Shown here in pieces: positions 16,637 to 25,343 of a stretch of 46,742 nt of DNA. The DNA is from a virus. The stretch is taken from the IMG/VR virus record IMGVR_UViG_3300017963_000368, positions 1 to 46,742 of that record; one strand, 5' to 3'. Both the position numbers and the translations under genes were made by a program. Each line of letters begins with the position of its first letter. Position 1 is the stretch's first letter. The notes beneath the pieces are model-generated. The model was not told the DNA's origin. It made no database searches and worked only from the letters and a program-made list of their open reading frames with translations.

Positions 16637-18445
16637 ATGGCCCATACATCAAGCGACCTGGACCTTCCAAATGTAGTGAACAATTTCGGATCAACCACGC
16701 TTGTGAATTCTATCAGCAATGTCGATACTTCGATTGAGCTCGTGAATGCTCTTGCGCTTACCGCGACAGGAGGGATCATAAGCATCAACGCTGAAATCAT
16801 AAAGTTCGCGACAAAGAGCGGAAACATCCTGAACGGATGCGTAAGGGGCATTGACGGCACGATCGCTTCAAGCCATACCGCAGGCGACACGGTGAATTCC
16901 TATGTCGTGGCCCACAGCTTCAATCAGCTGAAAAGCGAACTCCAGACTACTCAGGGAGATGTAGGAAGCAACGAGTCCGCAGTATCCGGGCATGTCTCTG
17001 CAAGCTCGTCGGTGCACGGGGTATCGGGAAACGTCATGGGAACCATTGATGCACAGCCCAGCGAAAACAAGACTTTCGACAAGATGACCTACAAGGAAGC
17101 CGACAATCCGACCGCGACGGGATCCATAGCGACCGTGACTCCTGCGGCGACAGTCACTAGGCTGACAAACGCTTCGCTGACTGGAATCGAAGGGATAGTC
17201 CCGACAAACCACAAGGTCGTCGTACTCGCAAATGTCACGGGAAACAGCCTTAATTTGATAAACGATCAGGGGACTGCGGCAAACAGGGTTCTCACCGGGA
17301 CAGGGGGCGACATTACAATCGCGCCCGATGCCGTAGTCACCTTCATTTACGATTCGACAGTTTCAAAATTCAGGCTGGCCGGGGGAGCGTCCGGCGGAGG
17401 ATTCACTCTCGTACCGGCGGATCACACTTTTTCTGGAACGCTGGCTTCAGGAAAGCATTACCTGTTTGACCTCTCAGGCGCTTCAAGCGATGTCTCGGCT
17501 TCAATCGAAGAGGGCGGGACAAACAAGAAGACAAGAGTATCCGTTCTTGGAAATCAGGACAACGGCTATGCCTTGACCGTAAACAGAAGCGGATCGGATC
17601 AGATATACTATGACGGCCTGACAGATACTTCCGCCAAACTGGTTCTCCCAAACTCATGGATGCAGCTGAACTGGGATGGAGACAACAGCTATTACACCAT
17701 TGATGATCCGTCAACAACGTTCAAAGGCGCTCTTGAACTTGATCTAGAGGTCAAGTCGATAACGATGTCGGCTGAAGCGTCCAATGCAGGCCCAAAGATC
17801 AGATACGAGAACCAGTCGGGGAGTGACGCTGATGCAGGGTCTTCCACTTTTGAAGATTCTTCTGGAACAGACATCTATCACGGTTCAAACAGTTTTCTAA
17901 ACGAATCAGGTGCGGTTGACCGACTGAATGACAGCGAAGAGGCATGCGGAGTCAAAGCTTCAAAAGACGGCAGGCTCGAATTTTATGCCGGAAACGCATC
18001 AGGCGATCCTACTGAAAGATCATACATCAATCCGACAACCGGTGTTTTTGTAAGCAAGGAAGGTGTTCAGGTAAGCGAAGCTTCCGGACAGGATCCGCTT
18101 AAGTACAACAAGTCAGAAACGGTTGAGCTGGACAACGGTTTCGACGATGCCGGAAGCAACAGGACTTTGATTCTGACAAGAACGCACCAAGGCGTGTCTA
18201 TTACTGCAGACGGAACCCCGGGACATACAAGCGGTTCAAGCAAGGTTTCCTCTGGAGATCTCATTCCATCTGACTACAGGCCGAATAGCCAGACCTTCAA
18301 TACCTATCTGGTCGATTCAAATGGAGTAAGACGGTGCTATGTCACAGTTGGGGGAACTTTCGGAGTTCAGTATTATAACTGGAGCGGGGTGCTAACTGCA
18401 TTTCCAAATACGGGATCACCTCCGACCCTCCAGTTCGCAAAATAA
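16637..18445 (+). CDS. Tail fibre protein
   Basis: 602 aa. Rich in Ser, Gly, Thr, Asp and Asn with long beta-repeat character and no membrane segment. The N-terminus (DLDLPNVVNNFGSTTLVNSISNVDTSIELVNAL; EIIKFATKSGNILNGCVRGIDGT) is a typical attachment-like domain of phage fibres. The C-terminal 110 residues share a motif with the next gene product (here SGDLIPSDYRPNSQTFNTY). Probably a long side fibre or short tail fibre subunit. Ribosome binding site GGAG seven bases before the ATG. Confidence 0.8.
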   Translation: MAHTSSDLDLPNVVNNFGSTTLVNSISNVDTSIELVNALALTATGGIISINAEIIKFATKSGNILNGCVRGIDGTIASSHTAGDTVNSYVVAHSFNQLKSELQTTQGDVGSNESAVSGHVSASSSVHGVSGNVMGTIDAQPSENKTFDKMTYKEADNPTATGSIATVTPAATVTRLTNASLTGIEGIVPTNHKVVVLANVTGNSLNLINDQGTAANRVLTGTGGDITIAPDAVVTFIYDSTVSKFRLAGGASGGGFTLVPADHTFSGTLASGKHYLFDLSGASSDVSASIEEGGTNKKTRVSVLGNQDNGYALTVNRSGSDQIYYDGLTDTSAKLVLPNSWMQLNWDGDNSYYTIDDPSTTFKGALELDLEVKSITMSAEASNAGPKIRYENQSGSDADAGSSTFEDSSGTDIYHGSNSFLNESGAVDRLNDSEEACGVKASKDGRLEFYAGNASGDPTERSYINPTTGVFVSKEGVQVSEASGQDPLKYNKSETVELDNGFDDAGSNRTLILTRTHQGVSITADGTPGHTSGSSKVSSGDLIPSDYRPNSQTFNTYLVDSNGVRRCYVTVGGTFGVQYYNWSGVLTAFPNTGSPPTLQFAK

Positions 18446-18460
18446 AAATGGAGTTTTTCA

Positions 18461-19327
18461 ATGACACTTCTTGTAGGGAAAAGAACCGGATCGAATCTGG
18501 TCGATTTGAACAGAATAGGAAAAACAACAAAATGGCTGGACATCAGTTCAAGCGTCAGCGATTCGCAAGGCGGAACTGTAGAGAGGGCTGAAGCCGTTTT
18601 CTACGCCGACAGCGACGGCAACTGGCATATGAGGTTCAATATCTCGACCGCTTTCGCTTCAGCTTCTGTTTCAGCTGTCACGTTCACTTTCTCTGATCTT
18701 GTTTTTCGATCAGGCACGAACCACCGGCAGGCGGTTTCCGGCGCAATGGATGCGAATTCCGAAGGAACCAAGGCATACGCCAATCCGGGTGCGAGCACGA
18801 TATCTGTTGAAAGGGCAACGAGCGCCGCTTCGACGACATGGACGACGATTTCAGGAGATGTTGAACTTGACGCTGAACCAACTGTGTTCACAATTGACGC
18901 AAACATGGAATCAGGGGATGTTCAGGCGAGCATTAAAAACGCCGATGATTCAAACCCCGGTCTTTTGAGCTATCAGAATCAGGTTTCAGTCGATCTTGCG
19001 GCGGATCCGAACAGCGGGTCTTTCACCGGCGGAGTCTTGAAACTTGTTCGAATTGACAAGGCCGTCATCCTAAGCGGAGAAAGCAAGCTTACGCACGGTT
19101 CGGCTGGGTCTGTCAGTTCGCTGGCCGGGCTTGTTCCGGCTGATTTCAGGCCAACGAGCAACACTACTGATGATGCATGGAACGAGTTTTACCGGGATGC
19201 TTCCGGAAGCTGCGGAATCTCTGTAAAATCTGACGGGCAGCTTCTTGTCGAATATTACAACGATTCAGGCGCTGTCAGCCGAACGGATACGGTAAAAGCG
19301 CCAACCATGGTCTATACAGTGCCTTGA
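18461..19327 (+). CDS. Second tail fibre/tip protein
   Basis: 288 aa. Beta-rich, Ser/Ala/Asp-rich, no membrane segment. Its last 90 residues (LTHGSAGSVSSLAGLVPADFRPTSNT; SCGISVKSDGQLLVEYYNDSGAVS) match the C-terminus of the preceding fibre in the spacing of the (S)L(V)PADFRP and YYN..G motifs, so the two are domain-level paralogues. Probably an alternative receptor-binding tip. It has its own ribosome binding site (TGGAG). Confidence 0.7.
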   Translation: MTLLVGKRTGSNLVDLNRIGKTTKWLDISSSVSDSQGGTVERAEAVFYADSDGNWHMRFNISTAFASASVSAVTFTFSDLVFRSGTNHRQAVSGAMDANSEGTKAYANPGASTISVERATSAASTTWTTISGDVELDAEPTVFTIDANMESGDVQASIKNADDSNPGLLSYQNQVSVDLAADPNSGSFTGGVLKLVRIDKAVILSGESKLTHGSAGSVSSLAGLVPADFRPTSNTTDDAWNEFYRDASGSCGISVKSDGQLLVEYYNDSGAVSRTDTVKAPTMVYTVP

Positions 19328-19340
19328 AAGGAAAATTGAC

Positions 19341-20144
19341 ATGGCAAAGAAACTTTCAGACTACGCCGACAGCCCAGCTGTTGCAAACTATCCAAACGGA
19401 AAGCTTGTCGATGAAAGCGCGCCCGGAGCGAATGATGGAACGTTGTTGCGGGAAATCCCAGTCAACGACATGTGGACGTGTTTTGCGAAGATGATGGACA
19501 ATGCGAACATAACGTGGTCTGGCGGAGCCGACAACCAGACAACGAGCCAGTTTTTTGAAGCGCTCATCGCGAATGTCATGCCAGTGGGATCTCTGATGAA
19601 CAGCTTTTTGACTGAAACGCAGTTCAATGCCCAGCCCGGGTACGATGCAACAAAGTGGGTCATATGCGATGGGCGAAGTGTGACGGGTTCACGATACCAT
19701 ACCGTGACGGGACAGACATCGATCCCAAACGCCCAAAGCAGGTTTCAGAGGATGGCGTCTACACCTGATAATCTGATAAGGGGCTTTCAGCCTCACAGCA
19801 TCGGAACCCACAATCATGTAATGAGTCATATTCATCAGCAACTTTATTTGGCCTCAAGTGGTTCAGATGCCGTTGTGTATGCCATGCAAACCAAAAGCCC
19901 AAGCACCGTGTCTTTCACCGGCGGATCGCCTGCTGCTCTTACACTGGCCAAGACAGGTGTGACAAGCGGCACCGACATTTCTCCTTCAATTCCTTCCGGT
20001 GCGCCTTCTGCCGTTTACACCGCGGGCGTGGACAACTCGCCGGGGGGATCTGGATCAACAGCCGTCACAGGGGCAACGTCAACCGCGTCGACGGAAACAA
20101 GACCAGACACCATAATCGTCAACACCTTCATCAGGATAAATTGA
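19341..20144 (+). CDS. Tail-collar-domain fibre protein
   Basis: 267 aa. The central segment (about 92-145) follows the phage tail-collar pattern P-V-G-S-L...F...Y-x-x-x-K-W-V-I-C-D-G-R...S-R...I-P-N-A-x-x-R-F. A His/Gly-rich stretch follows (PHSIGTHNHVMSHIHQQ), which is reminiscent of metal-coordinating fibre tips, then a Ser/Gly/Thr-rich end with TRPDTIIVNTFIRIN, typical of the terminal part of collar-type fibres. Third member of the fibre cluster and probably a short tail fibre involved in receptor binding. Confidence 0.75.
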   Translation: MAKKLSDYADSPAVANYPNGKLVDESAPGANDGTLLREIPVNDMWTCFAKMMDNANITWSGGADNQTTSQFFEALIANVMPVGSLMNSFLTETQFNAQPGYDATKWVICDGRSVTGSRYHTVTGQTSIPNAQSRFQRMASTPDNLIRGFQPHSIGTHNHVMSHIHQQLYLASSGSDAVVYAMQTKSPSTVSFTGGSPAALTLAKTGVTSGTDISPSIPSGAPSAVYTAGVDNSPGGSGSTAVTGATSTASTETRPDTIIVNTFIRIN

Positions 20145-20145
20145 A

Positions 20146-21387
20146 GTGAAGTCATACACGGTAAAACAGGGCGAGCTTCTTAAAAGAGATGTCGCAAGAA
20201 GATTTTACGGCACCCCCGACAATTATCTTCTGATACAGAATGCGAATCCTTTTTTGGCGACAAGAGCGCTTTCGTCGGAAGGGACGCCAAAGCTTCAAGC
20301 CGGGGATGTGCTCACCATACCTCTGGGAGATGGCGAACTGGGTTCCATTGGATCTTCAGAACCGGACAGTCTTGATGTCTTTTTGAACGGCGCGAAGATC
20401 AACGTCCCCTCAAACTTCAAGTTCACGGAAACCTATGACACATGCGCGAGCAGGTTTTCGATGGTGCTTCCTTTTGACCCGGAAAGAGACAAGGGGCTTT
20501 ACGTTCCCTATTCAAATCCTTCGCTCAACATTTTTCTCGGAGGTGAAGCCGCATGCACTGGAATCATCGAGGTCATGAGGCCCCTGAACCAGACAGGGCG
20601 AAGGTCAATGGAAATCGAAGGCCGAAGCAAGACCTACATACTCCAAAAAAGCAATATCCCGATTACCAGCTATCCTTTGGAGCGGACGGACATATCTCTT
20701 GAAAGCATTCTTGAGACTTGGCTGCTTCCGCTTTTTTCGCTTCAGCTTGAAGTCATCGATGGAACCAGTTCGCCTTTTCTGAGAGTCACGGCAAAAGAGA
20801 CCGAAACAGCGTGGGACTTTGTTTCAGGTCTTGCAAAAGAAAAGGGCGTTCTCCTCTCAAGCACCGGACAGGGAAAGCTCGCAATGAAAAGGTTCAAGGC
20901 CCCCGTCCCGGTATTTTTCTTCGAAGAGGGCAAGAACCAATTCAGCATGTCTTCTGCATCGTATGACTCGTCGAAACTCTTACGAACCCAGACAGGGTAC
21001 GGACAGTCCCCCGGAGCCCCGAACAACCAAGCGACTGAGAACCTTTTGCTTTTAAATGAAAACAGCTATCGGGTGTTTGAACTCAAAAACGCCATAAGCT
21101 CCGATATCTCGGAAGCCGTAAAGTGGGAGCTGACCAAGGCTTTGAGGGACGCCTTGAAATTCAAGATCACGGTCCCCGGCTGGGTGGTTCCATACAGGGG
21201 CGTACGCTGGAAAGCAGGAGAAGTCGTGACGGTAAAAGCGCCCAGCACTTTGATAAACAGCCCGACATCTTTTCTCATACGATCCGTTGACTTTGTTATT
21301 GAAGGTGACAGCAAGACAGCCGAACTAGAAGTGGTGCTTCCTAACGCGTACAATTCGGATCCGGTCATTCCGAGGTTCTGGGAGTGA
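20146..21387 (+). CDS. Baseplate hub protein with N-terminal LysM (Mu gpP/gp44-like)
   Basis: 413 aa from a GTG at 20146, one base after the upstream stop and about 10 bases after AGGA. Residues 1-65 (SYTVKQGELLKRDVARRFYGTPDNYLLIQNANP...LQAGDVLTIP) are a LysM domain. The rest resembles Mu gp44 (gpP): DSLDVFLNGAKINVPSNFKFTETYDTCASRFSM, then INSPTSFLIRSVDFVIEGDSKTAELEVVLP, the hub/contractile-injection P fold. In many phages a LysM protein (P2 gpX type) is separate, so the fusion is notable. LysM may bind cell-wall peptidoglycan or stabilise the hub. Last gene of the + late block, five bases from a convergent gene. Confidence 0.75.
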   Translation: MKSYTVKQGELLKRDVARRFYGTPDNYLLIQNANPFLATRALSSEGTPKLQAGDVLTIPLGDGELGSIGSSEPDSLDVFLNGAKINVPSNFKFTETYDTCASRFSMVLPFDPERDKGLYVPYSNPSLNIFLGGEAACTGIIEVMRPLNQTGRRSMEIEGRSKTYILQKSNIPITSYPLERTDISLESILETWLLPLFSLQLEVIDGTSSPFLRVTAKETETAWDFVSGLAKEKGVLLSSTGQGKLAMKRFKAPVPVFFFEEGKNQFSMSSASYDSSKLLRTQTGYGQSPGAPNNQATENLLLLNENSYRVFELKNAISSDISEAVKWELTKALRDALKFKITVPGWVVPYRGVRWKAGEVVTVKAPSTLINSPTSFLIRSVDFVIEGDSKTAELEVVLPNAYNSDPVIPRFWE

Positions 21388-21392
21388 CGATG

Positions 21393-21833
21393 CTAAACAT
21401 CTTCTTTTTGAGCGCAAGAAAATCTACGCTCTTTGCGGATCATGGCTTTTTTTGTCTCGGAAGTCATATGGGCCAGATTTTCGATTGGGCGAAGAACCGA
21501 CAATACTGCAAACGATAAAAGCACAGCGCACGCAGTTAAAAAAACACAACCTAGAATATCTATCGCTCTAGGATTGTTTGTCAGGAGCTCCCAAGAGCGC
21601 CAGAGGCAGCTGGACCATTGCAGAAATGTGACAAAGAGGATTTGGAAACATGCGATTCGCACGGGCACCAACAGCTCGCGCAGTCTTGAATCAGCTTCCG
21701 CCAATGAGACTTTCGGATCTGAAAGCCGTTTCAACGTTTCGGGGTAAACAGCGACAACCCATCCGCATGCTACGGCAAAGATGATTGCGGAAACGCTGCC
21801 TGCATAAATGAAAAAAGGCATTTGGCCCTCCAT
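21393..21833 (-). CDS. Three-TM membrane protein of the lysis cassette
   Basis: 146 aa. Three hydrophobic spans: about 6-28 (FFIYAGSVSAIIFAVACGWVVAV), 57-75 and 90-113 (ILGCVFLTACAVLLSFAVLSVL), with a positively charged C-terminal tail. No signal peptidase site. Lies downstream of the endolysin and XhlA-like genes on the same strand, so it could be a holin, antiholin or another membrane component of lysis. It might also be an unrelated superinfection-exclusion protein. No family recognised. A second in-frame ATG with GGAGGG before it (start at 21821) is possible. Confidence 0.55.
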   Translation of the reverse strand: MEGQMPFFIYAGSVSAIIFAVACGWVVAVYPETLKRLSDPKVSLAEADSRLRELLVPVRIACFQILFVTFLQWSSCLWRSWELLTNNPRAIDILGCVFLTACAVLLSFAVLSVLRPIENLAHMTSETKKAMIRKERRFSCAQKEDV

Positions 21834-21846
21834 GATATCCTACCCC

Positions 21847-22257
21847 CTATGCTTTCTTTACCATGGCCTGCCGTCTAGGAACTCTGATCGAGACATGGAC
21901 CCACGCGTCATATTCGTTTATAACCTGTTCAAAAGGATAGTCCGAATTTTTTATGTGGTTGTACAAATCCTGGGCGGAAACACCGTCTATCATTAAATCC
22001 GCGGCCGCAAAACCGTCGAGGCATTGATGGTGGCTGTATTTTGCACCGCCGATGATGCTGTTAAGCTCAGGGCATCGATACCCGGATGTGACAAACGCCG
22101 GTGCGCCAAAATTGTCTCTGCACTTTTGGAGTATTTCCCGGCAAAGTATTTTTAGATTTTCAATCTGACGGCTTGAGGGCTCGTTGTCTATTTTTCTAAC
22201 AACCGCTGTTGCCGAATATGTCAGCTCAGCCAGGGTGAAGTTTTTGGAAAGCTTCAT
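21847..22257 (-). CDS. M15-type peptidase endolysin
   Basis: 136 aa. Predicted D-Ala-D-Ala or L-Ala-D-Glu carboxy/endopeptidase cleaving peptidoglycan cross-links. The N-terminal LSKNFTLAELTYSATA and EILQKCRDNFGAPAFVTSGYRC are typical of the M15_3 family. Zinc ligands are likely His77, Asp87 (in AAADL) and His121 (in WVHVS). The loop between the His and the Gly-x-Ala-x-Asp motif is longer than the usual SxHxxGxAxD. Start is placed at 22257 because its ATG overlaps the upstream stop (AAATGA) with GGGG seven bases ahead; an upstream ATG at 22269 is alternative. No signal peptide, so it needs the holin. Confidence 0.85.
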   Translation of the reverse strand: MKLSKNFTLAELTYSATAVVRKIDNEPSSRQIENLKILCREILQKCRDNFGAPAFVTSGYRCPELNSIIGGAKYSHHQCLDGFAAADLMIDGVSAQDLYNHIKNSDYPFEQVINEYDAWVHVSIRVPRRQAMVKKA

Positions 22258-22547
22258 TTCGAACCCCATTCAGGAAGTTTCAGGGTGGTCACAGCCCAGC
22301 CGATAAAGCCTACGACAGAACCAAGGGCGATCCCGGCCCCCTGAACGCGGTTGAGCACTCTGTCGTGCTTTTCCGAACTGGCTTCGAGAACCTTGAACCT
22401 CTTTTCCGAATTTTCAAACGCCATGTCCGCCTTTGCTTCAAGCGCAGAAAATCGACCATGGAGCTGAATAAGCAAATCTCTTTCGCTGAGCTTCTCGTCC
22501 ATGACAATGCTCCTTTTTACGTACGAATCAAAGTCTGTGCTTTTCAT
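22254..22547 (-). CDS. XhlA-like small membrane protein (holin candidate)
   Basis: 97 aa. The N-terminal two thirds are a coiled coil (ERDLLIQLHGRFSALEAKADMAFENSEKRFKVLEASSEKHDRVL). A single C-terminal membrane segment (GAGIALGSVVGFIGWAVTTL) follows and a short tail ends EWGSK. This resembles the haemolysin XhlA/holin-accessory family that associates with the membrane and works with a holin or endolysin. Directly upstream of the M15 peptidase with overlapping stop/start. Function is inferred from architecture and neighbours. Confidence 0.6.
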   Translation of the reverse strand: MKSTDFDSYVKRSIVMDEKLSERDLLIQLHGRFSALEAKADMAFENSEKRFKVLEASSEKHDRVLNRVQGAGIALGSVVGFIGWAVTTLKLPEWGSK

Positions 22548-22555
22548 TCTAACAC

Positions 22556-24553
22556 CTATTTCCCGTAGGCGCGACTCAAAGAAGTTTCGACTTTGAGCGG
22601 AATTTTAAGGCCGCAATAGCCTCCCCATTCCGGAAGCGTTTCCATGCACTCCTCCAGCTTTCGCACCTGCTTCTCGTCTTTGAAAAGTCCGACTACCTCA
22701 TCATGAACCGTGAGCGAGGGGATCATGCGGTGTTCTTTCCACGCTTTCAGCATGGCTTCAGCCATCAAGTCCCTTGCAATCGCCTGAACCACGTTTTCGA
22801 CGAGCTGTCCCCCGTATGTCAGCGTTTCAGCAAATTTGCCTTGCTCATACTTGAAATAGCACAAAGTGGATTTTATTTTGCCAAAGTGCTCTTTGCTTGT
22901 TATGCCGATCCTTGGGTAAAAGAGCTTCCTTCCCGATGGAAGCCTGATTGTCAGGCAGTGGTGGTTTCCCAATATCTCTTTTTTGAAATCGATTTTACCG
23001 ACTGACACGGTCACGGTTTCCCTGACGGCCCTCAAGGCTCCCCTCTCGTACTGGGCCCATAGTCGAGTGACCAGAGGTCTTGAGTTTCTCCAGGCTACGA
23101 CGACGTCCTTTACAGACTTTCCGTTCTCAAGAAACATTTCACCATCTTTTCCTGAAGTCAGCTTTACGCCGTATGATGAAGCCATCTGTGCAAACGCACC
23201 CGTATACCCTTGATAACCCAGCGCGAGCTCGGCGACCTTTCCAATCTGTCTTTCAAACTTTGATATCTCGGAGTACTCTTTCGAAAATATGCTTTCTGCA
23301 TTTTTCTTGTATATGTCGGTGCCTTTTTCGTACATGTCGATTATACGGTCGTCGCCTGCAAGCCATCCGAGAACACGGCTTTCTATTGACGAGTAGTCTG
23401 TCGCGCATATCTTGAATCCTTCCGGAGCGGATATCATCCCCCTTACCGCCCGACTGGCAATCTCAAATACCGTGCCCCCGAAGACCATGATGGCATCTTC
23501 TTTTGATTCACACGCTTCAAGGTGTTCAAGCTCGGTGTCGTCAAAACAGTTGCGTGGAAAATTTTGGGGCTGAACTCCCCTTCCAGCCCATCGTCCGGTT
23601 CCAGCGCCATAGTACTGCAAAGTTCCGCTGACAAAACCGTTTCTCTGCATGCTGAGAAACCGCTTGTGCTTCGAAGTGGAACTCTTTGACAATGTCCGCC
23701 TTATCTCAAGCACTCTCCTGCAATTTTCCGGGATTTCAGTCTCAAGGATCCTGTCTACATTCGAAGCTTGAAGGTTTTCGAGTTCAAGCCCGTTCATGGC
23801 GAGCCACCTTCGCGTATCGTTCACCTGCCTCGGGCTGTTGATGAAGCCGTCGGTTATAGAAACAGCTTCTTTTATGAGTTCCTCATCCTCTTGTTCAACC
23901 CAATCCACGATTTTTTTCGCCAATGGAGCATTGACAGGAAATCCATTGTCATTGATCCTTTGATCCAGACACCATATCCTGCGTTCTTTTTCAGGAAGAT
24001 CGTCGAGGGTTTCATCAAGAAGTTTCGTGACCTTCACATCGGTAATGCAGTATTTGACCAATGACAGAAAACGTTCCCTGTCTTCGATCCACTCTTCAGT
24101 GCCGTCCTTTTTTTTCTTCGGCTTGCACATGGCCAGCATTACAGCCCTTCCGCCCATGTCTTTTGCCATTTCAAGCTCAAGCGCTTCAGAAGATTTTTCC
24201 AGCGAGTGCGGAAGGCCGTGGTAGGCGGATTTTGCCTGGGTGCATTTCCATTTCTCAATGGGGATTTCTGAAGTCACCCCATGAGCATTCAGCATCGTCC
24301 TTTCGAAGTTCGCATTGTGCGCGATTATTTCATCAGCGGATTGGTAGTCAGCCATCATTTCGCTCGTGCCTACAACCATTTTGCTTTTCAGCTTCTCTCT
24401 CATGTGGGCGAGAGGTATGTGAACCTTGAACGAGCCTTCAAACCAATAAACATGGCATAGTATTTCGCTCGCTTCGGCGTAGGGATAGACGCCGGTTTCC
24501 CTAAGATCTAGGCGGCTCCTTGTTTCGATGTCCACGTAAAGTCTTCTCTTCAT
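22556..24553 (-). CDS. Family A DNA polymerase (PolA-like) with 3'-5' exonuclease
   Basis: 665 aa. Replicative polymerase of the phage. The N-terminus carries the exonuclease motif YVDIETRS (D8, E10). Polymerase motif A is CATDYSSIESRVLGWLAGD near 385-402. Motif B is KVAELALGYQGYTGAF near 438. Motif C is VHDEVVG near 614. No 5'-nuclease domain, as usual in phage PolA. Ribosome binding site GAGGGG five bases before the ATG. It lies with SSB, DUF2800 and SNF2 genes, a gene set shared by many phages. Confidence 0.93.
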   Translation of the reverse strand: MKRRLYVDIETRSRLDLRETGVYPYAEASEILCHVYWFEGSFKVHIPLAHMREKLKSKMVVGTSEMMADYQSADEIIAHNANFERTMLNAHGVTSEIPIEKWKCTQAKSAYHGLPHSLEKSSEALELEMAKDMGGRAVMLAMCKPKKKKDGTEEWIEDRERFLSLVKYCITDVKVTKLLDETLDDLPEKERRIWCLDQRINDNGFPVNAPLAKKIVDWVEQEDEELIKEAVSITDGFINSPRQVNDTRRWLAMNGLELENLQASNVDRILETEIPENCRRVLEIRRTLSKSSTSKHKRFLSMQRNGFVSGTLQYYGAGTGRWAGRGVQPQNFPRNCFDDTELEHLEACESKEDAIMVFGGTVFEIASRAVRGMISAPEGFKICATDYSSIESRVLGWLAGDDRIIDMYEKGTDIYKKNAESIFSKEYSEISKFERQIGKVAELALGYQGYTGAFAQMASSYGVKLTSGKDGEMFLENGKSVKDVVVAWRNSRPLVTRLWAQYERGALRAVRETVTVSVGKIDFKKEILGNHHCLTIRLPSGRKLFYPRIGITSKEHFGKIKSTLCYFKYEQGKFAETLTYGGQLVENVVQAIARDLMAEAMLKAWKEHRMIPSLTVHDEVVGLFKDEKQVRKLEECMETLPEWGGYCGLKIPLKVETSLSRAYGK

Positions 24554-24634
24554 AACAACCCCTCGGAATATAAAAAAGACGCTTTGGATTCCAAACCGTC
24601 AAAGCGCCAAAAGTATCAAGCGGAATATGTTTTC

Positions 24635-25231
24635 CTAGAAAGGAAGGTCGTCCATGCCAATCTCGGATCCTGCAGCCGCATCCTCGTATTTGTCGTAATC
24701 GTCTTGGTAGTCGGTCATGGCGTCTCCGCCGTCAAGCCTTTCGCCTTCGTTGACTTTTCCAATCGATTGTATGGTGCATCCTATTCCTGGCTTTTTTCCG
24801 CCGTAGTTGTACCCAAATAGCGAAACGACAGCCTTTACCTGACAGCCTGCATAAAGCTTTGATGCCTCATCCGGAATGCTCGTATCGATCCCCGTCCTTG
24901 TTCGAATATCAACGCATGGAATTCGCTTTTTGCTTTTTCCTTTCAGAAAAAACCTTCCAGCGAAGCCGTCATAGTCTTTATCGTCGCCGTCACCGAAACA
25001 CTTGTAGTCTTCTCGAATGTCTTTTGCATAGCTTTTTCCGCTATGGTAGGTGGCCATTATCTTTTTTATGGCATTTCTGATTTCAGAGACGTCTTCGTTC
25101 TTCTCTATCAGAAAGGTAGCGCTGAACTTTTCTTCGCCTGATCCTTCAAAAGCTTCCGGCTTGGCGAGCCTTGGGAATGAAAGCGTGCACACCGGAAGCT
25201 TCACTTTGATGAATTCTATTTTGTCGGGCAT
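24635..25231 (-). CDS. Single-stranded DNA-binding protein, DUF2815 (gp2.5-like)
   Basis: 198 aa from the ATG at 25231, preceded by AAAGGA. The upstream in-frame ATG at 25246 lies inside the ribosome binding region and is less likely. The sequence (IEFIKVKLPVCTLSFPRLAKPEAFEGSGEEKFSATFLIEK; GYNYGGKKPGIGCTIQSIGKVNEGERLDGG) is typical of DUF2815, predicted OB-fold ssDNA binders related to T7 gp2.5. The C-terminus ends in an acidic tail with terminal aromatic residue (IGMDDLPF), as in SSBs that recruit polymerase and helicase through this tail. Next to the polymerase, as expected. Confidence 0.88.
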   Translation of the reverse strand: MPDKIEFIKVKLPVCTLSFPRLAKPEAFEGSGEEKFSATFLIEKNEDVSEIRNAIKKIMATYHSGKSYAKDIREDYKCFGDGDDKDYDGFAGRFFLKGKSKKRIPCVDIRTRTGIDTSIPDEASKLYAGCQVKAVVSLFGYNYGGKKPGIGCTIQSIGKVNEGERLDGGDAMTDYQDDYDKYEDAAAGSEIGMDDLPF

Positions 25232-25343
25232 ATTGTTTCCTTTCATATGTAGTCTCTTAAAATGTCTTCGTCCGAAAATACTACGGGCATGTTGTTTCCT
25301 TTCATATGTAGTCTCTTAAAATGTCCTCATCAGAAAAAACAAC
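25226..25343. repeat. 59-bp tandem duplication at a gene junction
   Basis: Units start at 25226 and 25285 with period 59. A 34-base core (from TTGTTTCC through AAAATGTC) is identical and the outer part is diverged. On the - strand the unit carries the last 13 codons and stop of the DUF2800 gene, the AAAGGA ribosome binding site and the first two codons (ATG CCC) of the SSB gene. It adds a second copy of the end of the upstream gene between the two genes. Confidence 0.95.
25243..25305 (-). CDS. 20-codon mini-ORF created by the duplication
   Basis: Reads MKGNNMPVVFSDEDILRDYI and stop. It starts in the ATATGA overlap of the DUF2800 stop and ends overlapping the in-frame ATG 25246 of the SSB gene. 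It fuses the SSB start (after an AAAGGA) to the DUF2800 tail, so it is a by-product of the tandem duplication. Whether it is translated is unknown. It may act as a coupling leader between the two genes. Confidence 0.35.
   Translation of the reverse strand: MKGNNMPVVFSDEDILRDYI

Noticed and set aside
16637-20144. Diversity-generating retroelement in the fibre cluster
   Set aside because: No reverse transcriptase or template repeat was found anywhere in the window.
21433-21747. 104-codon + strand ORF opposite the three-TM protein
   Set aside because: Composition is Arg/Ser rich without hydrophobic pattern and no ribosome binding site. The - strand ORF shows three clean membrane spans and fits the lysis operon.
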